This document shows positions 1 to 5,854 of a DNA stretch of 19,606 nt, piece by piece. The notes beneath the pieces were generated by a model. The model was not told the DNA's origin and ran no database searches. It worked only from the letters and a program-made list of their open reading frames with translations. Each line of letters starts with the position of its first letter. Positions within the stretch are counted from its first letter, which is position 1. The position numbers were made by a program, and so were the translations under genes. Source of the stretch: JAWXBG01 sp044375415 (GTDB taxonomy: Bacteria > Bacteroidota > Bacteroidia > Flavobacteriales_D > Sanyastnellaceae); NCBI GenBank assembly GCA_044375415.1, contig JBILMS010000057.1, forward strand, positions 1-19,606, written 5' to 3'.

Positions 1-261
1 CTTCGAACAAGAATTTTCGAAGCAGAGGTAAATAAAAGACAAGAAGAACGAGCACGCATGCGAAAATCACTTGTTAGTACAGGTGACCGTTCGGCTAAAA
101 TTCGGACTTATAATTTCCCCCAAGGTCGAGTGACAGATCATAGAATTAATCTGACCATGTACAATCTCGAAGAAATTATGAATGGCGATATTGGAGATAT
201 TATTGAATCATTAAAAATCGCCGAAAACGCTGAAAAACTTAAAGAAGGAAGTACGATATAA
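1..261 (+). CDS. prfA: Peptide chain release factor 1, C-terminal part (5' end outside the window)
   Basis: The reading frame is open from base 1 and ends with TAA at 259-261, so only the last 86 residues are present. They match the C-terminal part of class I release factor RF1: an Arg/Glu-rich helix with the RKSLVSTGDRSAKIRTYNFP stretch, then the segment GRVTDHRINLTMYNLEEIM and a final acidic/Lys helix. RF1 recognises UAA and UAG stop codons in the ribosomal A site and triggers peptide release. The catalytic GGQ loop and the codon-recognition PxT motif lie upstream of the window. RF2 is less likely because the NFPQGRVTDHRINLT region and short tail are typical of RF1. pyrF follows after 7 bases, so the two genes are probably co-transcribed, an arrangement I know from other Bacteroidota. 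Confidence 0.93.
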   Translation, partial: LRTRIFEAEVNKRQEERARMRKSLVSTGDRSAKIRTYNFPQGRVTDHRINLTMYNLEEIMNGDIGDIIESLKIAENAEKLKEGSTI

Positions 262-268
262 ATTCGAT

Positions 269-1057
269 ATGACCAGACAAGAACTTTTCGCTCTTATTCA
301 AAAACGCAAATCTTTTTTGTGTGTTGGTCTTGATACCGACCCAAAATTGCTTCCCGATGGTGTTGACATGCTTTCTTTCAATAAAGCCATCATTGATGCT
401 ACCCGCGACTTTTGTGTGTCCTACAAGCCAAATCTCGCGTTTTATGAGAAACATGGAATCGATGGATGGCGAATACTCGACGAGACTATAAAGTACATCG
501 GAAATGAGCATTTTATAATTGCGGATGCAAAACGCGGAGATATTGGAAATACCTCATCCTACTATGCATCTACATTTTTCGAAACTCTAGCCTGTGATGC
601 TGTCACCATTGCACCTTATATGGGTAAAGATAGTGTGGAACCTTTTTTGAAATTTCCGGGGAAATGGGCTATCGCATTGGCTCTTACGTCCAATCCGGGA
701 GCCATGGATTTTCAAACGATCAAAACAGAAAATGGAATTCCACTTTATCAAGAAGTTTTAAAATCTCTTTGCCAATATGGCACTCCGGATAATCTCATGT
801 TCGTTGTGGGGGCAACACGTGCCGAGATGTTAGCTGATATTCGTCAAATTGTTCCTGACCATTTCCTTTTAGTTCCCGGTGTGGGTGCTCAAGGGGGAAG
901 CCTCGCTGATGTTGCTAAATATGGAATGAATAGTCTGTGCGGTCTTCTGGTAAATGCATCGCGTAGTATTTTGTATGCTTCTAAAGGACCTGATTTCGCT
1001 GAAGCTGCAGGCCGAGAAGCTCAGAAACTGCAAGAGGAAATGTCTGCATTGCTCTAA
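269..1057 (+). CDS. pyrF: Orotidine 5'-phosphate decarboxylase (type 2 family)
   Basis: This 262-residue enzyme converts OMP to UMP, the last step of de novo pyrimidine synthesis, in the cytoplasm. An N-terminal FLCVGLDTDPKLLP segment (about residues 16-29) and the catalytic motif DAKRGDIGNTS (86-96) are present. The motif holds the Asp-Lys-x-x-Asp charge network of the family. The phosphate-gripping PGVGAQGG (203-210) and NASRSILYA (229-237) are also present. The length (about 260-275) and the GNTS extension of the motif place it in the type 2 OMP decarboxylase subfamily, not the shorter E. coli type. The ATG at 269 follows the prfA stop by 7 bases, with the purine-rich GAAGGAAG at about 243-250 as a weak ribosome binding site. 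The gene ends in front of a strong hairpin. Confidence 0.96.
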   Translation: MTRQELFALIQKRKSFLCVGLDTDPKLLPDGVDMLSFNKAIIDATRDFCVSYKPNLAFYEKHGIDGWRILDETIKYIGNEHFIIADAKRGDIGNTSSYYASTFFETLACDAVTIAPYMGKDSVEPFLKFPGKWAIALALTSNPGAMDFQTIKTENGIPLYQEVLKSLCQYGTPDNLMFVVGATRAEMLADIRQIVPDHFLLVPGVGAQGGSLADVAKYGMNSLCGLLVNASRSILYASKGPDFAEAAGREAQKLQEEMSALL

Positions 1058-1064
1058 AAAAAAA

Positions 1065-1093
1065 GAGAATGAAGTATTTTCTACTTCATTCTC
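1065..1093. terminator. Hairpin between convergent genes, probable bidirectional terminator
   Basis: A perfect 12-bp stem (1065-1076 paired with 1082-1093) encloses a 5-base loop. An A-run of nine bases (1056-1064) lies on the left, which becomes a T-run for transcription on the minus strand, and a shorter T-run (1096-1099) lies on the right. It sits between the stop of pyrF and the stop of the lipoprotein gene that reads towards it. Geometry and position fit an intrinsic terminator serving both directions, better on the minus strand. Confidence 0.8.
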
Positions 1094-1120
1094 CCTTTTG
1101 GTTTAGAGTCGTCCTATGAT

Positions 1121-1666
1121 TTAGTCTTCAATCTCTGCAAGAGCTTTTACATCCACCCAAATATCGAGTTTAAAAGTCATAGGTTGATGTGTGACCGTTC
1201 CATCCAAAAATAAAGTTAGTCCATCTGTATCCAAGAAGTACTGCTCTATTTTGTCGATATCCTGTTGTGTTTTTTCAAATACTCTGTATTCCGGATCATC
1301 GTTGGATGATTGGAGTGACAATCCTTCCACCGCTAATAGAACACCGGGAATATCAGTCGTTGCATTTCCAACGCCAAGATTGCCTGTGAAAGTTGCGCCC
1401 GGATCACCGGCGTATTCCCATATTTTATATCGAATGTTCACGAGTTCATAGCTCTTTATGTTCTCTTTATATTTTTCGATATCACTGTTTTCAAGAGCAC
1501 TCATGATCTTTTCGAGATCAATCGTCATGGCACCGGTCTCCTCACTTACCGAGACTTCAAACTCCTTGTGAAAGGAAGCAGAAAAACTCTTTTCATTGAA
1601 TTTATCGCAAGAAGAAAAGAGAGTGACAATTACAAAAGCCAAAAGGCTCAAACGTGTGGTTTTCAT
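1121..1666 (-). CDS. Putative lipoprotein of unknown function
   Basis: The 181-residue protein begins with a short basic N-terminus, a hydrophobic stretch (residues 6-17) and a lipobox-like LFSSC with the candidate lipidated cysteine at position 20, so it should be anchored in the cell envelope. I do not recognise the mature domain. An N-terminal part (about 25-70) with acidic helices is followed by segments (about 70-175) with alternating hydrophobic residues and a Gly/Thr-rich turn around 90-110, which suggests a mostly beta sandwich-like fold. No catalytic motif is visible. It is transcribed alone: it faces pyrF at its 3' end across the shared hairpin, and its start is divergent from the DUF2851 gene. 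A match to the -7 consensus lies 19 bases before the ATG. The fold suggestion is my inference. Confidence 0.8.
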   Translation of the reverse strand: MKTTRLSLLAFVIVTLFSSCDKFNEKSFSASFHKEFEVSVSEETGAMTIDLEKIMSALENSDIEKYKENIKSYELVNIRYKIWEYAGDPGATFTGNLGVGNATTDIPGVLLAVEGLSLQSSNDDPEYRVFEKTQQDIDKIEQYFLDTDGLTLFLDGTVTHQPMTFKLDIWVDVKALAEIED

Positions 1667-1685
1667 AGGTTAAGAATTTGTTTTC

Positions 1686-1693
1686 CAAAAATA
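1686..1693 (-). promoter_or_regulatory. -7 promoter element for the lipoprotein gene
   Basis: On the minus strand these bases read TATTTTTG, an exact match to the Bacteroidota -7 consensus TAnnTTTG. They end 19 bases before the ATG at 1666, which would give a leader of about 13-15 bases. No good TTTG -33 element is seen at the expected distance, so the call rests on the -7 box and its position. Confidence 0.45.
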
Positions 1694-1754
1694 TGACTTT
1701 TTTGAGACCCGCCGACTGAAGTATATCATATTCGCCCCTGAAATACTAAAAACG

Positions 1755-3026
1755 ATGAACGAAGACTTTCTTTCCTATGCCTGGGCGTATAGGTTGTACT
1801 CGACCATGAACCTTAAAACAACCGATGGGCAGAGCATTCAGGTGCATGATCCGGGCAGATTAAATAGAAACAGCGGACCTGATTTCGAAAATGCTAAAAT
1901 TCGGATCGGACAAGAATTGTGGGTTGGGCACGTGGAAATACATGTAAAAGCCGGTGATTGGTTATTGCACAAACATGAAAATGACCCTGCTTACCAAAAC
2001 GTGATTCTACATGTTGTTTACGATGCCGACAAAGACATTACTGTGGCCGGAAGGGTTTTACCCACTCTAGATCTTTCAACAATCATGAATCCAAACCTTT
2101 TTGGTCAATATCAATCTTGGCTCAAAAGTCGAACTTGGATTCCTTGCGAGGCGAGCATTCGAAATACAGAGTCTATTCAGTGGACAGCATGGAAAGACCG
2201 CCTTATTGCCGAAAGACTAGACCAAAAATCGGCAAATGTTCTATTTATGGTCAACCAATCTAAAGGGAATTGGAAGGAAGTCTTCTATCAATTAATAACG
2301 GAAAATTTCGGATTTAAAGTTAACAAGCAGGCTATGGCTCTATTTGCCTCCCGAATTCCATGGAATGCCGTTTTACGTCCCGGTATTGAACCCCTGATTG
2401 TCGAGGCTATATTATTCGGTATTGCAGGATGGCTGGAGGAAGTAGCAATTGATGCCTATCATTTAAAGTTGCTGGAGGAATATCACATCCTCAAGCGAAA
2501 ACACCGGCTAGAAGCGCTTCCTAAGTCTATATGGCAAATGGGGAAAAGTCGACCGGGCAATTTCCCGTGTATCCGAATTGCTCAATTGGCGGCCCTTATC
2601 AGTCAAAAAAGCACTTTATACGATGCTCTTTGGCAACCCTGTTCCCCCGAACGGGCTTTAGAGAAAATTCAATTACAGGCCGGAGGATATTGGCAAGAAC
2701 ACTACGAATTTGGAAAAAAGGGTAAGAAAAATCATTCGTCCTTAGGCGAGCTATCTCAGCAAAATCTGCTGATAAATACACTACCCGTTTTTTGGTATGC
2801 TTACGGTAAATTTCACAGAGAAGATCGATTTCTCGACGAAGTCTTGGACTTCTTACAAGGTTGTTCCCCCGAAGAAAATCAGATTACACGGAAATGGCAG
2901 AAACTAGGTTGTACCATGGATCATGCTTTAGATACGCAGTCGGTAATTCATCTTTACAACAACTATTGTACTCAGAAACGTTGCCTTCAATGTCAAATTG
3001 GTTTACATTTGATGAAGCAAACATGA
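1755..3026 (+). CDS. DUF2851 family protein
   Basis: This 423-residue protein belongs to the DUF2851 family, found mainly in Bacteroidota, whose biochemical role is not established. Family hallmarks are the N-terminal FLSYAWAYRLY (5-15), the block GPDFENAKIRIG (41-52), GHVEIHVKAGDW (58-69) followed by the HKHENDPAYQNVILHVVYD region (72-90), and a C-terminal Cys cluster C-x4-C-x2-C in CTQKRCLQCQIG. No signal peptide or membrane segment is seen, so it should be cytoplasmic. The conserved Asp43, Glu61 and His63/Lys65 lie on adjacent predicted strands, an arrangement reminiscent of a nuclease core; this is my inference. The ATG at 1755 lacks a Shine-Dalgarno; a TTTG at 1701-1704 and a weak -7-like CATATTCG at 1727-1734 could form its promoter. 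The stop overlaps the start of the PspC-domain gene. Confidence 0.9.
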   Translation: MNEDFLSYAWAYRLYSTMNLKTTDGQSIQVHDPGRLNRNSGPDFENAKIRIGQELWVGHVEIHVKAGDWLLHKHENDPAYQNVILHVVYDADKDITVAGRVLPTLDLSTIMNPNLFGQYQSWLKSRTWIPCEASIRNTESIQWTAWKDRLIAERLDQKSANVLFMVNQSKGNWKEVFYQLITENFGFKVNKQAMALFASRIPWNAVLRPGIEPLIVEAILFGIAGWLEEVAIDAYHLKLLEEYHILKRKHRLEALPKSIWQMGKSRPGNFPCIRIAQLAALISQKSTLYDALWQPCSPERALEKIQLQAGGYWQEHYEFGKKGKKNHSSLGELSQQNLLINTLPVFWYAYGKFHREDRFLDEVLDFLQGCSPEENQITRKWQKLGCTMDHALDTQSVIHLYNNYCTQKRCLQCQIGLHLMKQT

Positions 3027-3259
3027 AATTCACCCAATCCATATTAAACTATTTCGAGCGTCAGGCTTTTGGAGTCTGTTCTTGGCTCGGTATCAAAATG
3101 GGAGTCCGTCCGCAACGTGTTCGACTTTCGTTTATCTATCTTTCATTTCTCACGTTTGGATCTCCGGTCTTGTTTTATTTGATCCTTATGTTCTGGAGAA
3201 AAAATTCGTACATATTTAAGCCATGGCAATGGCGCGTTTTCCGCGCCCCGGAATTGTAA
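3023..3259 (+). CDS. Small PspC-domain membrane protein
   Basis: This 78-residue protein carries the compact PspC-type sequence common in Bacteroidota: an amphipathic start, AFGVCSWLGIKMGVRPQRVR (about residues 16-35) and then a single hydrophobic membrane segment (about 36-60) containing GSPVLFYL. A basic/aromatic tail ends it. PspC-domain proteins are inner-membrane components linked in proteobacteria to the phage-shock response; what the short stand-alone version does here is unknown. I chose the ATG at 3023 because it overlaps the DUF2851 stop as ATGA, a typical translational-coupling arrangement. It also gives the usual family length. A longer in-frame opening begins further upstream inside DUF2851 but adds non-conserved sequence. 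Confidence 0.88.
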   Translation: MKFTQSILNYFERQAFGVCSWLGIKMGVRPQRVRLSFIYLSFLTFGSPVLFYLILMFWRKNSYIFKPWQWRVFRAPEL

Positions 3260-3280
3260 ATCCACCCGTGAAGGGTGGAT
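3260..3280. terminator. Hairpin between convergent genes, possible terminator
   Basis: An 8-bp perfect, GC-rich stem (3260-3267 with 3273-3280) has a 5-base loop. It starts directly after the TAA of the PspC-domain gene and lies just before the stop of the M1 peptidase gene on the other strand. The T-run on the right is interrupted (GTACTTTATT), so it may be a weak or mainly structural 3'-end signal. Confidence 0.6.
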
Positions 3281-3285
3281 GTACT

Positions 3286-5163
3286 TTATTGCAGAAGTTC
3301 ATCTATCGTATTCGTGGTCACGGAATGGTAATTCGCTCTGGCCTTTTTGTAAATCTTGTTCGCCATTTCAGATTGACCGGTGTTTACCATTGCTTCATAT
3401 AAGGGTTGTACAAATTTGCGTCTACCTACCGACATTAAAAATACTTCGAGCTCATCGTATGCCGGTCGATAATTGGCGTTAATGGCATTTTCCAACCACT
3501 TAAATAATACCTCATTGTTGCCAATAGTTGTCACCTTCCAGGCAGCATCCATCGCCGTCATGTCTTTTGCTGAGCAGCGTTTAATCTGACTTAAAAAACG
3601 ATATTGCTCTTCGTAACCCCACTTGTTCCAAGGGATTTCAGATATAACAGAAGACCCTTCATTATCCCATTTCGAAGCAAATACATCTACATTTTGTAGT
3701 CGACTGCTCGACACTTTCGGTGCGTTTTCAGGAAGACCCGTCCCGTATACCCAATCTTCTATGTGAATGGTTTTATCCATTTCCGGAGTCACCAAATTTT
3801 CACGTAAATACGTCAAAAAACGTTCGGTATCCATTACCTGAAAGGCATGAGATGTAAAGTACTCTTTTAAAAACACATCGAACTTTTCTCTCCCAACCGT
3901 TTCTTCGATAAGTCGTAAAAAGAAATATCCTTTGTTGTAGGCAATGTCAGTCATGCCGTCATCGGGATTGCGACCCTCGAGTGCCAATTTTAATTTGGTG
4001 TCATTCGGGAGCGTGTCTTTCAAGCCATCTATCGTTGCATCTAATTCTTGACGAGCAAGAGTCGCCTGCATTTCGGAGATTTCTCTACCATAAACAGCTT
4101 CCATAATACGCTGCTCGAAATAGACCGTGAATCCTTCATTCAACCAGAAATCATCCCAATTGCTATTTGTAACCAAATTACCACTCCAACTGTGGGCGAG
4201 CTCGTGTGCAACGAGAGCAACGAGCGACTTATCTCCTGCAATAATTGTAGGCGTTGCGAATGTCAACCGTGGATTTTCCATTCCGCCAAATGGGAAGGCT
4301 GCAGGTAAAACAAGCAGATCATAACGACCCCAAACATAAGGCCCATAGAGCTTTTCAGCAGCCTCTACCATTTTTTGCATGTCCTCAAATTCTCTGGCCG
4401 CAGCATCGATAACAGAGGGAACAGCATATACACCTGTGCGATCGCCAATCGCTCTGAACTCGATATCCCCTACTGCCAAAGCCATCAAATAAGATGGAAT
4501 CGGTTGATCCATTTTAAAAGTATATTCTCCGGTTGCATTTTTCTCTTGTGGATTTTCGGCACTCATTAATGCTAAAAGACCGGCCGGAACTTTAACTCGA
4601 GCATTGTATGTAATTCGCACTCCGGGGCTATCTTGACAAGGCATCCAGGTTCTTCCCAAAATGGCCTGCGATTGTGTAAACAAAAATGGTTTAGCTCCAT
4701 CAACCCACAAAAGGGCATCGGCAGCCGTATCTGCTTTATAGGTGATTGACACCTTTTTTGCCGTCGAATCCAATGGAATAGAAAGAGCTTCTCCCAAATA
4801 TTTGTTGTGCGGACCAATCTCAAACTCAACCGGATTTCCATCTACTGTTACTTGAGAAACAGCAATACCGTTGATGTCAAATACAATTCTTTTTGCTTCA
4901 GGTTTTACTTCAACATCATACAAGGCCGTTGCCGAAATAGAATGATTTGCGAAGTCAATGACAGCATCCCATTCCAAGTGTTTTACACGGGCTACATTCG
5001 GTTCGCTGTATGTATGCGGATCGCGTGCTAGTTTGGTATTTGCTATCATGAGTTTTATTTTATCACTACGCTGAGGTTCTTCTTGTTTATTGGCATTATC
5101 ACCACACGATGAAAGGAGTGTGATAGCTAATGGTACAAGTAGAAAAAAGTTCTTCTTTATCAT
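3286..5163 (-). CDS. M1 family zinc aminopeptidase, lipoprotein (LTA4 hydrolase/aminopeptidase B-like)
   Basis: The 625-residue enzyme removes N-terminal residues from peptides, probably at the cell envelope. A signal peptide with lipobox LLSSC predicts lipidation at Cys20. An N-terminal beta-sandwich (about 60-240) is followed by the substrate motif GGMEN (293-297) and the zinc site HELAH (320-324) with the third ligand Glu343 in NEG, i.e. HExxH-x18-E. Tyr409 in AYNKGYFFL fits the transition-state-stabilising tyrosine. A C-terminal helical repeat region (about 515-610) with VGRRKFVQPLY resembles the leukotriene A4 hydrolase subfamily. Epoxide hydrolase activity cannot be judged. The ATG at 5163 lies 24 bases after the hepT-like stop with no obvious promoter in the gap, so the gene may be read from the yidC side. 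All catalytic residues are in place. Confidence 0.93.
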   Translation of the reverse strand: MIKKNFFLLVPLAITLLSSCGDNANKQEEPQRSDKIKLMIANTKLARDPHTYSEPNVARVKHLEWDAVIDFANHSISATALYDVEVKPEAKRIVFDINGIAVSQVTVDGNPVEFEIGPHNKYLGEALSIPLDSTAKKVSITYKADTAADALLWVDGAKPFLFTQSQAILGRTWMPCQDSPGVRITYNARVKVPAGLLALMSAENPQEKNATGEYTFKMDQPIPSYLMALAVGDIEFRAIGDRTGVYAVPSVIDAAAREFEDMQKMVEAAEKLYGPYVWGRYDLLVLPAAFPFGGMENPRLTFATPTIIAGDKSLVALVAHELAHSWSGNLVTNSNWDDFWLNEGFTVYFEQRIMEAVYGREISEMQATLARQELDATIDGLKDTLPNDTKLKLALEGRNPDDGMTDIAYNKGYFFLRLIEETVGREKFDVFLKEYFTSHAFQVMDTERFLTYLRENLVTPEMDKTIHIEDWVYGTGLPENAPKVSSSRLQNVDVFASKWDNEGSSVISEIPWNKWGYEEQYRFLSQIKRCSAKDMTAMDAAWKVTTIGNNEVLFKWLENAINANYRPAYDELEVFLMSVGRRKFVQPLYEAMVNTGQSEMANKIYKKARANYHSVTTNTIDELLQ

Positions 5164-5187
5164 AAGAATTAAAAGATGTAGTGTGCG

Positions 5188-5556
5188 TTAAAGACTATTC
5201 GTATTGATCAAATTTCGCAAGTCGCGTACATTATGCGGTAAATCATGTGAAATTATTTCCCATAAAATTTCCAAATCAACATCAAAATATTCGTGAGCAA
5301 TGTGATTTCGTAAACTGTACATATTGGCCCACGGAATATTCTTACTTTTTTTCCGAAAAGTGAAAGGGACGTGATTACCGGCTTCTCCCAGTACTTCAAA
5401 ATTTCGAAGAACTGCATCCAAGAGCATTTGTTCTTTTACAAAATCCTCAAAAGTTATATGTGCGGTATAATTGAGGATTCGCTCCGCTGCGTCTAGCATT
5501 TCGCGCAGATAAATAAACAAATATGGATCCTGCTTTTTCACAGATGATGGACACAT
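5188..5556 (-). CDS. hepT: HepT-like ribonuclease toxin (DUF86 family)
   Basis: This 122-residue all-helical protein matches the HepT/DUF86 family of HEPN RNases. The hallmark RX4HXY motif is intact as RNHIAHEY (Arg83, His88, Tyr90). The surrounding blocks QMLLDAVLRNFEVLGEAG (about 43-60), IPWANMYSLRNHIAHEYF (74-91) and the segment VDLEILWEIISHDLP (93-107) are also typical. In characterised pairs HepT cleaves RNA, including tRNA 3' ends, and is silenced when MntA AMPylates its motif tyrosine. Here the gene lies directly downstream of a MntA-like gene and overlaps its 3' end by 19 bases, the usual order for such pairs. The motif is complete, so toxic activity is possible, but the partner's active site is degenerate. 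The start at 5556 gives the overlap and normal family length. Confidence 0.88.
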   Translation of the reverse strand: MCPSSVKKQDPYLFIYLREMLDAAERILNYTAHITFEDFVKEQMLLDAVLRNFEVLGEAGNHVPFTFRKKSKNIPWANMYSLRNHIAHEYFDVDLEILWEIISHDLPHNVRDLRNLINTNSL

Positions 5557-5840
5557 TTTTCGATTTCTTCTCTGTACAAAGTCTTGAGTCCACGTGGAGT
5601 TACGATATCGATTCTACGCTTGAGTTTCATTTCTAGAAATTCTTTCAACTCAAAGAATTTCCATCCCAATGGCTTTCGTAGAGTCACCAAAATATTCACT
5701 TCTACTGAAATGGCAGAAGTTTTATCCATAAAATCATAAAAGTAACCGAGACTTTCAACACCCCATCGCCTGCGTATTTCAGGAAGGAAACGGAGTAAAT
5801 CCTTTTCCAGTTTATAGTCCTTTTCAGTTCGTGCAGACAT
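5538..5840 (-). CDS. MntA-like nucleotidyltransferase antitoxin with degenerate active site
   Basis: This 100-residue protein aligns without gaps to my recollection of small MntA-type nucleotidyltransferases. The WGVESLGYF entry (26-34), NILV strand (49-52), KPLGWKFFELKEFLEMKL block (56-73) and RRIDIVTPRGLK (75-86) are all recognisable. The family's catalytic motif GSx10DxD is here YDx10ExN: Tyr35-Asp36 replace GS, and Glu47 and Asn49 replace the two metal-binding aspartates. Only the third acidic residue, Asp78 in IDIV, is kept. AMP transfer therefore looks unlikely. Otherwise the gene is not decayed: the frame is open at normal length, and a good AGGAG overlaps the yidC stop, 9 bases before the ATG. 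It probably binds the HepT-like product of the overlapping downstream gene. Fold assignment is firm; loss of activity is inference. Confidence 0.83.
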   Translation of the reverse strand: MSARTEKDYKLEKDLLRFLPEIRRRWGVESLGYFYDFMDKTSAISVEVNILVTLRKPLGWKFFELKEFLEMKLKRRIDIVTPRGLKTLYREEIEKCVHHL

Positions 5841-5849
5841 ATTCGATTA

Positions 5850-5854
5850 CTCCT
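5850..5854 (-). promoter_or_regulatory. Shine-Dalgarno of the MntA-like gene
   Basis: On the minus strand these bases read AGGAG and overlap the TAG stop codon of yidC, 9 bases before the ATG at 5840. Strong Shine-Dalgarno sequences are uncommon in Bacteroidota, so this supports both the chosen start and translation of the gene from the yidC message. Confidence 0.65.

Noticed and set aside
4572..4841. 89-residue minus-strand open frame inside the M1 peptidase in another frame
   Set aside because: It lies wholly within a gene with complete catalytic motifs and shows no frameshift relationship to it; it is an out-of-frame shadow.
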